Shown here piece after piece: positions 17,704-25,116 of a stretch of DNA of 64,000 nucleotides; the first letter of the stretch is position 1, and each line of letters opens with the position of its first letter. The translations under genes and the position numbers were made by a program. The notes beneath the pieces were generated by a model that was not told where the DNA came from, made no database searches, and worked only from the letters and a program-made list of their open reading frames with translations. This DNA comes from Candidatus Gastranaerophilales bacterium (GTDB lineage Bacteria; Cyanobacteriota; Vampirovibrionia; Gastranaerophilales; Gastranaerophilaceae). The stretch is from NCBI GenBank assembly GCA_944326615.1, contig CALVEO010000003.1:35948-99947 (forward strand), read 5' to 3'.

Positions 17704-18096
17704 TTAATACTGTTTGTAATCTTCAGATAATTTTTTCCATTCGTCTTCCGGAATGCTGAATGCGTTGCTCCAGAATTTTTCAATTGCATACATTTCGCGT
17801 TCTTCTTTATGTAAAATATGGACGACAACATCGCCGTAATCAAGTAAATTCCAGCGATTTTTTGCATCATTTTCCATTCTGGAAGGGGAGCGTGAAAAAA
17901 GCTCTTTAATTCTGTCTTTTGTGTTATTCATCAATGCTTTAACCTGCGGAGTTGAATCGCCTGTTACAATTACAAAGTAATCTGCAAGTGATGAAACATT
18001 GCTTATATTTAAAATAGTAATATCTTTCCCGAGTTTTTCATCAAGTGTGCGTGCAATAACGCATGCTAATTTTTTTGAATCAAGTTCGTCTGTCAT
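17704..18096 (-). CDS. rsfS: Ribosomal silencing factor RsfS
   Basis: RsfS (Iojap/DUF143 family) binds protein uL14 of the large ribosomal subunit and blocks subunit joining when nutrients are low. The 130-residue length is normal. The conserved region runs from LADYFVIVTGDSTPQVKAL at about 35 through NRWNLLDYGDVVVHI at about 82 to FWSNA near 110. An extra 15 residues at the N-terminus are ordinary variation. Confidence 0.93.
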   Translation of the reverse strand: MTDELDSKKLACVIARTLDEKLGKDITILNISNVSSLADYFVIVTGDSTPQVKALMNNTKDRIKELFSRSPSRMENDAKNRWNLLDYGDVVVHILHKEEREMYAIEKFWSNAFSIPEDEWKKLSEDYKQY

Positions 18097-18179
18097 AAAA
18101 TTTTCCTCATTAGTTTTTCTTTAGCATAGCATATAAAACACGTTATGCAAGAAGTTCTCCTGTCTTCTGAACTTATATT

Positions 18180-18240
18180 TCCTATAATCCAGCCCCTCTC
18201 TCTAACTCTCTGCCCAAAGGGGCAGGAGGAATTGATCATC
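18180..18240. repeat. Palindromic GC-rich intergenic repeat (module B)
   Basis: The CCCCTCTCTCTAACTCTC and GCCCAAAGGGGCAGGAGG pieces belong to a common type of bacterial intergenic palindromic repeat. Related CTCCCC-TTTG-GGGGAG pieces occur at about 22155-22180, 43880-43920, 43960-43975, 46783-46822 and 46852-46885. Confidence 0.5.
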
Positions 18241-18251
18241 TAACAAAAAAG

Positions 18252-18300
18252 TTCATGCAAGCCTCAGTTGTTGGATGGAACGGCCACGTTCTCCCTCTCC
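18252..18300 (+). repeat. 45-bp repeat (module A), copy 1
   Basis: It begins TTCATGCAA, continues CTCAG.TG, and contains GGATGGAACGGC, ending ACGTTCTCCC. The same sequence, with few changes, is found at 22058-22100, 22117-22160, and inverted at 43967-44010 and 44027-44070. This copy lies between rsfS and rpiB with no open gene. Confidence 0.75.
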
Positions 18301-18367
18301 TGTGGAAGAGGGGGAGGGCTTATTAAAAGGCAAACAGATGTCAGAAAGTCCGAAGGTCAAGCCTGTA

Positions 18368-18820
18368 TCAGCAATAAGGATTTCCTACTTCTTCTATTTG
18401 GTCAACTCTGCGCTGGTGTCTTCCGCCTTCAAATTCTGATTTTAACCATACATCAACTATATCAAGTGCAATGCATTCTCCTGTAATGCGTTCACCAAGA
18501 CATAAAATATTCGCATTGTTGTGCGCCCTTGAGGCTTTTGCGCTGAATGTATCTGTACAATGTGCGGCTCTTATCCCTTTAACTTTATTTGCAGCAATCG
18601 ACATTCCGATTCCGGTTCCACAGATTAAAATACCTCTTTCAGCTTCGCCGCTAACAATTTTTTCTGCAGCTTTTCGGGCAATAATTGGATAATCACAGGA
18701 ATCTTCACTGTATGTTCCTACATCAATATATTCATAGTTATTTTCTTTTAAGTATTCTATAATTTTTGCTTTATAATTAAAGCCGCCATGATCTGAGCCT
18801 ACTACAATTTTCTCTGTCAT
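18368..18820 (-). CDS. rpiB: Ribose-5-phosphate isomerase B
   Basis: RpiB interconverts ribose 5-phosphate and ribulose 5-phosphate in the pentose phosphate pathway. The 150-residue protein has the family's N-terminal GSDHGGFNYK, the active-site segment around CDYPIIARKAAE, and ICGTGIGMSIAANK at about 66. CTDTFSAKASRAHNNANILCLG contains the conserved cysteine, Arg and His of the active site (ARAHNNAN). LacA/B sugar isomerases are related, but the sequence fits RpiB. It is separated from rsfS upstream by a repeat-filled gap. Confidence 0.94.
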   Translation of the reverse strand: MTEKIVVGSDHGGFNYKAKIIEYLKENNYEYIDVGTYSEDSCDYPIIARKAAEKIVSGEAERGILICGTGIGMSIAANKVKGIRAAHCTDTFSAKASRAHNNANILCLGERITGECIALDIVDVWLKSEFEGGRHQRRVDQIEEVGNPYC

Positions 18821-18929
18821 ATATAACCTCTTTTGTTATATATTATATAATTTAATTCTTCAATTTCAATATTGCGTTTAATAATAAAATACAGGGATGT
18901 TATTTTTCCCTGCATTTCTGTTTTCGGAA

Positions 18930-20174
18930 TTAGTGGCGTATCATGCCGCCTAAGCCTGAATATCCTCCTGTACTATATTTATTAGTACTATTATTTACAG
19001 AATTTATATACTCATTTACAAGAGTTTTCAGCTCGTCAAAACTGTTTGCAGTAATTGTCTTGCCAACTTTGCCTCTTGTCGTTGAAATAGTGGAAACTTG
19101 TGTGGAATATTTACCGTTTGCATATGTAACTTGTTTATCAGGGTGTTGTTTATTCCAGTTTTGGACTTCTTTTTGGGCTTGATATTTACTTGCTACTTTG
19201 CTCCCTGTTGTGCCGGTTTGTTTATTAAAAGTTTGGGCATCAATTTCTTGATTTTTACTATTGAAATAGTGATATTTACCGTCCTTGTCTACTTTGACTG
19301 CAAATTTATTGCCGCTTGGAGTTGTTACACTGTATGCAGCAGTATATTGTACATTATTATAGCCTGTCTTTTTACTTGATGAAGCTGTACTTTGAGTTTT
19401 TTGAGTACCTGCACTTGAAGCTGTATTCTTTAAAATACTGCCTGTACCAAGACCTGCAAGTTCTGAACAATCAGATGGCTGTACCAGCTCACCGTTCATA
19501 AGTATATATTCCTGTGTAGTTGTCGGAACTTCTTTCCCTGTTGTATTGTTTGTTGCTCCGGTAAGTGTATATACAGGATATTCAGTTCCTTTATAATTTA
19601 CAGTTCGGCCTGTTTTTTGATAAGTATATGTATTCTGCTGATCTTTGATGCTTACCTCGCCGTTTTCTCCAACGGTAACAGTACCTGAAATATCTGCTTT
19701 TGAACCAAGTACGTTGTCTTTTGCCTTTGTGATTTGTCCGTTAATAAAATCTGCAGCTTTTGCTTTTTGCTCTGCGATTTCTGCGTTTTCTTTTTGCTGT
19801 TTTTCGCTAATCTGTGGTTTTGCATCAGGTTTTGGCTCAGTTTTTTCTTCTACGGTATCTTCTGCCTTTTGGCCGCTATCACCTGCACCTTCAGCGGAAC
19901 CGCCTCCCAAAATTGCACCTAAAATTGTTCCGAGTGCACCAAGTCCGGTGCCAATACCAAGTGTCCATTTTTCAAAGCCTGATAAGCTGTTGTCGCAGTG
20001 GTGATGTACATCATACATGTCTATTCCGCGGGGCATTGCTCCAAAATTGTTAATTACAATATTGTTTGAAACAATATTCGCACGTCCCATGCCTCGCTTT
20101 TGGCCTGCTTTTAAACTATATGTTAATGATTGTCTGTCACCACCGGGTGTCCATCCGGTTATACCATAACTCAT
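18930..20174 (-). CDS. Glycine-rich hypothetical protein, 414 aa
   Basis: I do not recognise this protein. After an N-terminal segment with VHHHCDN comes a glycine-zipper-like hydrophobic stretch at about 70-95 (GIGTGLGALGTILGAILGGG). A charged low-complexity region (residues 100-150, EEKTEPKPDAKPQ) follows. The C-terminal two thirds are Thr/Tyr/Lys-rich, with beta-like repeats such as NTYTYQKTGRTVNYKGTEYP and SVTTPSGNKFAVKVDKDGKYHY. There is no standard signal peptide. It shares the GCAATWT promoter with the other glycine-zipper genes, which suggests co-regulation. Confidence 0.65.
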   Translation of the reverse strand: MSYGITGWTPGGDRQSLTYSLKAGQKRGMGRANIVSNNIVINNFGAMPRGIDMYDVHHHCDNSLSGFEKWTLGIGTGLGALGTILGAILGGGSAEGAGDSGQKAEDTVEEKTEPKPDAKPQISEKQQKENAEIAEQKAKAADFINGQITKAKDNVLGSKADISGTVTVGENGEVSIKDQQNTYTYQKTGRTVNYKGTEYPVYTLTGATNNTTGKEVPTTTQEYILMNGELVQPSDCSELAGLGTGSILKNTASSAGTQKTQSTASSSKKTGYNNVQYTAAYSVTTPSGNKFAVKVDKDGKYHYFNSKNQEIDAQTFNKQTGTTGSKVASKYQAQKEVQNWNKQHPDKQVTYANGKYSTQVSTISTTRGKVGKTITANSFDELKTLVNEYINSVNNSTNKYSTGGYSGLGGMIRH

Positions 20175-20206
20175 AATGGGTCTCCGTTTTTTTATACTCT
20201 CTTATA

Positions 20207-20237
20207 TATATAAAGTATATATATAATTATATATTGC
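20207..20237 (-). promoter_or_regulatory. Shared GCAATWT-type promoter, copy 3
   Basis: GCAATAT at 20237-20231 and TATATA at 20212-20207 on the minus strand, 18 bases apart, 33 bases before the ATG, within a long TA-repeat tract (20202-20236). Confidence 0.4.
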
Positions 20238-20331
20238 TATTTTTGTTATATATAATTTACAAAAGTTTACAATTAATATATCTGTTATATATATACCCCA
20301 AAATAAGGCATATTTATCATAAAGTTTAATT

Positions 20332-20340
20332 GGGGGGGGG
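20332..20340 (+). repeat. Nine-G homopolymer with degenerate repeat tail (20332-20530)
   Basis: A run of nine G sits in the 385-base gene-free gap 20175-20559. The sequence after it (TAGCCTGATGCTAGAGGGTTTTA, then TTTAGAAGGTAAGAAAATATGAAGGTAGGC...AAAAGGCTTATC as separate pieces) resembles that following the ten-base C run of the prepilin gene ending at 42939, but is interrupted by stops. It appears to be a decayed copy without a gene. I see no promoter or start codon before it. Confidence 0.55.
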
Positions 20341-20559
20341 CTTTGGGGCATACGGATAGCCTGATGCTAGAGGGTTTTATCGGAAGCCAGGAAGGCGCAA
20401 GAGGGTAGGCGGGTTTAGAAGGTAAGAAAATATGAAGGTAGGCTATTTCATTAAAAGGCTTATCCTCCTTGAATATAAAGTGTTCTCGCATGACGGCATG
20501 AAAAATAGCATTGATAATGATGGCATTTTGTTTTATGAAAAGGGTTCAAAATAGTTCGT

Positions 20560-21027
20560 CTATAATACATTTTTGGTTGTGTATTCATGTTCAATTTGTA
20601 GTAACTTATTTTTTACAGTAAGTCCGCCGGCATAGCCTGTAAGACTGCCATTTGAACCAATTACCCTGTGACATGGAATAATTATTGCTATAGGATTTTT
20701 GTTATTAGCCATGCCGACTGCTCTGCATGCTTTTTCATTATCTATACCTTTTGCAATTTCTTTGTATGTTGCTGTTTGACCGTAAGGAATTTTTTTCAGC
20801 TCTTCCCAAACTTTTTTTTGAAACGGTGTTCCTTCCGGCGATAACGGAACATTAAAAATTTGTCTTTTACCATTAAAATATTCTGCTAATTCTAAGTATG
20901 TCTTTTTTATTAAAGCAGTTTCTTTTTTTTCAGCAGAAATCTCTTTAAAAGAAACTTGCGCTATAAAGCCATTTTTTTCTGCGATGAAAATTTTTCCTAT
21001 AATTGTGTCATAAGAATATTGAAACAA
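20560..21027 (-). CDS. ogt: Methylated-DNA-protein cysteine methyltransferase
   Basis: This suicide enzyme removes alkyl groups from O6-alkylguanine in DNA by transfer to its own cysteine. The 155-residue protein shows the helix-turn-helix region IPYGQTATYKEIAKG at about 82, the arginine-finger region KACRAVGMANNKNP, and the active-site motif IIPCHRVIG at about 116-124 followed by GSLTGYAGG. The short N-terminal domain is typical of Ogt-type proteins. The start is two bases after the stop of the DedA gene upstream, so they form an operon. Confidence 0.95.
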   Translation of the reverse strand: MFQYSYDTIIGKIFIAEKNGFIAQVSFKEISAEKKETALIKKTYLELAEYFNGKRQIFNVPLSPEGTPFQKKVWEELKKIPYGQTATYKEIAKGIDNEKACRAVGMANNKNPIAIIIPCHRVIGSNGSLTGYAGGLTVKNKLLQIEHEYTTKNVL

Positions 21028-21028
21028 T

Positions 21029-21655
21029 CTAAGATTCCTTTAAATGTTTAACATGTTTGTAGATGTATAAAGCACCTAATATCGCAAAAATTGCTACTAT
21101 TGCAATGTCAAATTTGTGCCATATGTGTTTGAAAGCTTCCATATTCTGTCCCATTTTTACACCCACATAAACAAGGACATAGCTCCATACAAGCGAGCCT
21201 AAAAATGTAAGTGTAAAGAAAATTCGTTTTTTGGCTTTTAAAATTCCTGCAGGCAGTGATATAAAAGTTCTTACAACAGGAAGCATTCTGCATAAGAAAA
21301 ATGCCCAGTCTCCATATTTTTCTACCCATTTGTCGGCTTCTTCAAGGTCTTTGTGTGATATAAGAAAATATTTTCCGTATTTTTCAACGAATTTTCTGCC
21401 TCCGAAATAGCCGAGATAATATGATGGGATAGACCCAAGCACACAGCCAAAAGCTCCTGCAAAAGCAGCTACGTGAAAATTCATTTCGCCTTTACTTACA
21501 ATATAACCTGCAAATGGCAAGATTGCTTCGCTAGGCAGGGGAATATTACATGATTCAATTGCCATAAGAAGGCTTATACCCCAAGGTCCCATAAGTGTGA
21601 TTATATGTTCAATAAAGCTTACCAAATATCCTAAAATTGAATTTATAACTTCCAT
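21029..21655 (-). CDS. DedA family membrane protein
   Basis: DedA/VTT proteins are inner-membrane proteins, some of which flip lipids such as undecaprenyl phosphate. This 208-residue member has the classic features: ESCNIPLPSEAILPFAGY at about 33 (a re-entrant, conserved acidic region), GCVLGSIPSYYLGYFGGR at about 70, and FLCRMLPVVRTFISLPAG at about 118 with the essential arginines. Four to five helices are visible. It lies upstream of ogt on the same strand. Confidence 0.92.
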   Translation of the reverse strand: MEVINSILGYLVSFIEHIITLMGPWGISLLMAIESCNIPLPSEAILPFAGYIVSKGEMNFHVAAFAGAFGCVLGSIPSYYLGYFGGRKFVEKYGKYFLISHKDLEEADKWVEKYGDWAFFLCRMLPVVRTFISLPAGILKAKKRIFFTLTFLGSLVWSYVLVYVGVKMGQNMEAFKHIWHKFDIAIVAIFAILGALYIYKHVKHLKES

Positions 21656-21713
21656 AATCCCTCTCTTTTTATCTATAATAATTTTACCAAAAATACTATT
21701 TTTTTGTATTATA

Positions 21714-21742
21714 TTGATAATTTTATTTACATCTGTTATAAT
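21714..21742 (+). promoter_or_regulatory. Promoter of repeat-extended prepilin gene 1
   Basis: TTGATA (21714-21719), 17 bases, TATAAT (21737-21742), followed by AAGGAG at 21761-21766 and ATG at 21774. Confidence 0.75.
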
Positions 21743-21773
21743 TAAGTACGTATAGTATTAAAGGAGTAAAGTT

Positions 21774-22954
21774 ATGAAAAGATTATTTAAATTTGTATTG
21801 TCCGAGACATCGGGGGGGGGGCACTTTTAGCTGACAGAGGTCAGGAAGTCCGGAAGGCAGTCGTTTACAGAAATGTCATTGCGCATTTATTGCGCAATCT
21901 TGGATTTGTCCTAAAAAGATCGCGCAACATGTGCGCGATGACAGGTCTTAATATTCAATTTCTTCCTCTTTTTGAATATGGTGTCATTATATGGCAGGTT
22001 TTTATTCGGATACTAAGATACTATGGCGCTAAGGCAGTAGGAAGTATTGTAAAAAAATTATGCAAAACTCAGGTGGCGGATGGAACGGCTACGTCCTCTC
22101 ACAATAACCTACAAAGTTCATGCAACACTCAATGTGTCGGGTGGAGCGGCACGCTCCCCCTAGCCCGCAAGGGGAGAGGGAAATACACTTCACGCTTCAC
22201 TCTTCATTCTTCACTAAAAAAACACGCCGCGTTCACATTAGCAGAAGGTGCTACGCACGTAGCCACTTCCAACAAAATTCGTCGCGCTGCCTTCACTCTG
22301 GCAGAGGTTTTGATTACATTAGGAATTATAGGTGTTGTGGCTGCAATGACTTTGCCTTCATTAATTGCTAATTACAGGGCTCAGCAGCTAAGGACTGCTT
22401 TTCTTAAAGGCTACTCAATTATTACACAAGCATTTGAAATGTATCATAATGATTCGCAGTGTTCTACTAGGAGCTGTATACCTGGGAATTTTTACCAAAC
22501 AATGAAACAGTATTTTAAAATTGTAAAATTGTGTGACAATAATGATACTTTAAAATCTGAAGAATGTATACCAAAGCATACAACAGATTCAAGATATAAA
22601 AATTTTTCAAAAAAAACTACAGGTATTAGATCTGCGATGTTTGATGACGGGCAGTTTGTTACAACAGACGGTATGCTTATAACTTTTGAACAGCAGCAAG
22701 CGGGAAATCAAAGTATTTTTATCGGACTGGATACAAATGGACGTAATAAGCTGCCAAATGTTCTTGGTCAGGATTTGTTTTTGTTTCAGCTTGTAGATAG
22801 AGACGGCAGAGGATTTATTGTTCCTGTAGGCCGCGATGATACTGATTATCCTTCTGATGAATTTTGTAATTTTGAATCAACAAGTCGTGAGAATGGTTAC
22901 GGCTGTGCTTCAAGAGCGCTTTCGGAACCTGATTTCTTTAAAAAATTAAAATAA
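21774..22954 (+). CDS. Prepilin-like protein with long repeat-derived N-terminus; poly-G frameshift
   Basis: A complete promoter, RBS and ATG (21774) start MKRLFKFVLSETS, then ten G (21812-21821) and a TAG stop at 21828-21830. With eleven (or eight) G the frame runs without a stop to 22954, through a mosaic of repeats and into AAFTLAEVLITLG at about 22286, the type IV prepilin motif and hydrophobic helix. The open frame as it stands begins only at a weak TTG at 21890. The C-terminal domain has GLDTNGRNKLPNVLGQDLF, shared by the other prepilins here. It is probably exported and processed by prepilin peptidase when expressed. As drawn, the gene is out of frame. Confidence 0.75.
21812..21821 (+). 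repeat. Ten-G homopolymer in prepilin gene 1
   Basis: Ten consecutive G, 38 bases after the ATG. Eight or eleven would put the start codon in frame with the downstream prepilin. Confidence 0.95.
21874..21943. repeat. Inverted repeat inside prepilin N-terminal region
   Basis: Two 28-base arms (21874-21901 and 21916-21943), about 22 of 28 matching, beginning TGTCATTGCGC and ending GCGCGATGACA. This is a common type of bacterial intergenic palindrome, here lying inside an open reading frame. Confidence 0.65.
22058..22100 (+). repeat. 45-bp repeat (module A), copy 2
   Basis: TTATGCAAAACTCAGGTGG followed by CGGATGGAACGGCTACG. In the prepilin frame it translates as CKTQVADGTATS. Confidence 0.75.
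22117..22160 (+). repeat. 45-bp repeat (module A), copy 3
   Basis: TTCATGCAACACTCAATG followed by GGTGGAGCGGCACGCTCC, more divergent, 16 bases after copy 2 and in the same reading frame (CNTQCVGWSGT). Confidence 0.65.
22226..22285 (+). repeat. 60-bp unit duplicating the prepilin cleavage motif
   Basis: Twenty codons reading AAFTLAEGATHVATSNKIRR precede the true AAFTLAEVLITLG that starts at 22286. The unit matches the two 60-bp units at 43671-43790 on the other strand. Confidence 0.8.
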
Positions 22955-22961
22955 AAGAAAA

Positions 22962-22984
22962 GAGGCTGAATTTATTTCAGCCTC
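22962..22984. terminator. Terminator between converging genes
   Basis: GAGGCTGAA / TTCAGCCTC stem with a short T-rich loop between the prepilin gene and the converging glycine-zipper gene. Confidence 0.75.
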
Positions 22985-23010
22985 ATCACACACACTTAAC
23001 ACACTTAATA

Positions 23011-23832
23011 TTAATTTGCTTTGAAAGCTCCTATCAAACCTCCGGCAAGTGCTGCACCGCCGCCTACTAATGCTGCGACTAACGGTTTGTTTTTTAGTCC
23101 TTTCCAGAAACCTTTAAACAGATATTTAGCTGATACTATTGCAGCTCCGCCAAATACTGCACCACCTGCTGCGTTACCTGCAATTTTCTTGGCTTGTTCG
23201 CTTCTGCCCACCGGCTGTCCTGTTAATTCTGAAATATTTTCTTCTGCTGTTTTCTTATCAGCAAATCCGAGGGTTATAGTCTGTAAGAAGCCCTGAGTAA
23301 ATGAGCCTCTGCCGTATTTTCTTATATCATCTGTTACTGAAGCACCTATGAGTTGTTTATACATAGTTGAAGCTCTGTTTGCGACTTCTTCGTCAGATGC
23401 TGTCGGATACATACTTTTTACACTATTTTTAAAGTTTTGGTATGCATTTTGTATCTGCTGCTGTTCGTTTCTCATAATTTTTTCATGGAGATATGAAGCC
23501 TGTTTTGCAATGCCTTCCTGTGGGGAATTTAATCTTAAATCAGCTTCGCGCCATTTTTGCTGTTGTTTTACCTGAGTATCAATCATGAAGTCCTGATATT
23601 TTTCATAGTTTTTATAATAATCTTCATAATTTCCGGTACCCATACCCATTGGAGGCATCATCGGATACATTCCTGCTCCAAATATGCTGCCATTCATGCT
23701 CATCATCGGATTAGTATACATACCGAGCGGTGAATACATATCCAGACCTGTCAAATCGTTAAATGCTACCTGGTTATTATATATATTCGGAAACATTCCG
23801 TACATATTTGCAGCCATGTTGAAGTCTGCCAT
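23011..23832 (-). CDS. Glycine-zipper hypothetical protein, 273 aa
   Basis: I do not recognise this protein. The first 75 residues are rich in Met, Asn, Gly and Tyr (FPNIYNNQ, MYPMMPPMGMG). The middle is a helical region with KQQQKWREADLRLNSPQ. The C-terminus has two glycine/alanine hydrophobic segments (GNAAGGAVFGGAAIVSA at about 223, LVAALVGGGAALAGGLIGAF at about 252). This resembles the arrangement in the 300- and 459-residue proteins at 4.6-7 kb, though the sequence is more divergent. It shares their promoter type and the AAGGTAGGTTA leader. Confidence 0.68.
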   Translation of the reverse strand: MADFNMAANMYGMFPNIYNNQVAFNDLTGLDMYSPLGMYTNPMMSMNGSIFGAGMYPMMPPMGMGTGNYEDYYKNYEKYQDFMIDTQVKQQQKWREADLRLNSPQEGIAKQASYLHEKIMRNEQQQIQNAYQNFKNSVKSMYPTASDEEVANRASTMYKQLIGASVTDDIRKYGRGSFTQGFLQTITLGFADKKTAEENISELTGQPVGRSEQAKKIAGNAAGGAVFGGAAIVSAKYLFKGFWKGLKNKPLVAALVGGGAALAGGLIGAFKAN

Positions 23833-23870
23833 AACCTAACCTCCAAATTTGTTTTTTAACCTACCTTACT

Positions 23871-23901
23871 TATATAAACAATTTTGTTTATTAAAAATTG
23901 C
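23871..23901 (-). promoter_or_regulatory. Shared GCAATTT-type promoter, copy 4
   Basis: GCAATTT at 23901-23895, 18 bases, TATATA at 23876-23871 on the minus strand. Confidence 0.5.
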
Positions 23902-23944
23902 TTTTTGAGAATATTTTATGTTACAATTTCGTAACAATAGAGTA

Positions 23945-23973
23945 TTGATTAACTTTATTAAAGTGTGTAAAAT
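23945..23973 (+). promoter_or_regulatory. Promoter of TPR gene
   Basis: TTGATT (23945-23950), 17 bases, TAAAAT (23968-23973). A second TATAAT at 23979-23984 would place the transcript start almost at the GTG start codon. Confidence 0.5.
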
Positions 23974-23996
23974 TGCTTTATAATGAGGTATAGCAG

Positions 23997-25115
23997 GTGA
24001 AAAAGTTTTTTTCGGCACTATTTACAATATTAATGATAGCCGGGATAGGGTTCCTGATATATTTACATCCTGCTTTTTTTGATAGACAGCTTGATAAAGT
24101 TCGTTCGGTTTATTATGTGCATAAAGGGGACAAAGCTTTAAAAAAAATGAAACTTCAAAAGGCTATCAACTATTATACAAAAGCCGTAAATCTTTTTCCC
24201 GGTCACTATGGAGCCTGGTATAACCTTGGCAATCTGTATGTTGTTTATGAAGACTATTATTCAGCAGTGGATGCTTATGAAAAAGCTTTTGAATATAATC
24301 CCAAAATGATAGTTGCAAGAATGAATTACGGTATAGTTTCTGCAGAAAAGCTTGGAGATTTCGACGGTGCAATTGATCAGTATGATGAAATAATAAAAAC
24401 TAAAAGACATCTTTTATCTATACCATTTGTTTACAGCAATAGAAAAAGTTATAAGGTTAACAAAGGGCTTGCTTATTATAATAAAGGTGTTGCATATAAG
24501 CAAAAATCTATTTATCTTGAAGATGAGTGGGAATACCGTCATCAGTATTTATTAAAAGCTCTTGAGGCATATAAAGAAGCATGCAAAATTTTGAAAAAAG
24601 ATTATGATGCACGTTACAATCTGGCGCTGACTTATCATCTTTTAGGCGATTATAGAGAGGCCGGACTTGCTTATTGCAAAGCTATTGAGCTTAATCCGAT
24701 GAATTACGAAGCTCATTATAATCTTGCAATTCTTCTGCGTCATCTTAAATACTATAAAGAATCTCTTGATGAGCTTGAAAAAGCTACTACTTTAATTACA
24801 AGTTCGGGCGGTTATAATATGGCCTCAAGGCAGCGTTATGTATTTGATGTTATGAATGATGTTACAAGGACAATTCTTGCAAATACTAACAATGATTTAA
24901 TAGAAAAAATATCTGATGAAGAAAAAACGTCAGATATGCCGACTGTAACCTATGTTAATGGAAAACTTGTGCTGACCGAAGAACTTGATAATGCAATTAT
25001 TAAAAATTTGAAAATTTGTTCTGCTAAAAAGATTTTTGAAGAAGATTTTGAGGATGAGGATTATTCTGAATTTGATAATGCACGCTATAATGTTCATGTC
25101 CCGGGAGTTGAATAA
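23997..25115 (+). CDS. Membrane-anchored TPR protein, 372 aa
   Basis: A GTG start opens a protein with one N-terminal hydrophobic helix (about residues 4-22, LFTILMIAGIGFLIYLH) followed by four to five TPR units (ALKKMKLQKAINYYTKAV, AWYNLGNLYVVYEDYYSAV, DARYNLALTYHLLGDYREAG). An acidic tail with EEDFEDEDYSE follows. It probably sits on the membrane as a docking protein. The function is unknown. It converges on the DUF2142-like gene with a single base between them and no clear terminator. Confidence 0.82.
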   Translation: MKKFFSALFTILMIAGIGFLIYLHPAFFDRQLDKVRSVYYVHKGDKALKKMKLQKAINYYTKAVNLFPGHYGAWYNLGNLYVVYEDYYSAVDAYEKAFEYNPKMIVARMNYGIVSAEKLGDFDGAIDQYDEIIKTKRHLLSIPFVYSNRKSYKVNKGLAYYNKGVAYKQKSIYLEDEWEYRHQYLLKALEAYKEACKILKKDYDARYNLALTYHLLGDYREAGLAYCKAIELNPMNYEAHYNLAILLRHLKYYKESLDELEKATTLITSSGGYNMASRQRYVFDVMNDVTRTILANTNNDLIEKISDEEKTSDMPTVTYVNGKLVLTEELDNAIIKNLKICSAKKIFEEDFEDEDYSEFDNARYNVHVPGVE

Positions 25116-25116
25116 T

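Noticed and set aside
20285..20491. Open frame on the minus strand in the G9 region
   Set aside because: It covers the homopolymer and repeat remnant, with a start lacking an RBS; composition looks like translated repeat.
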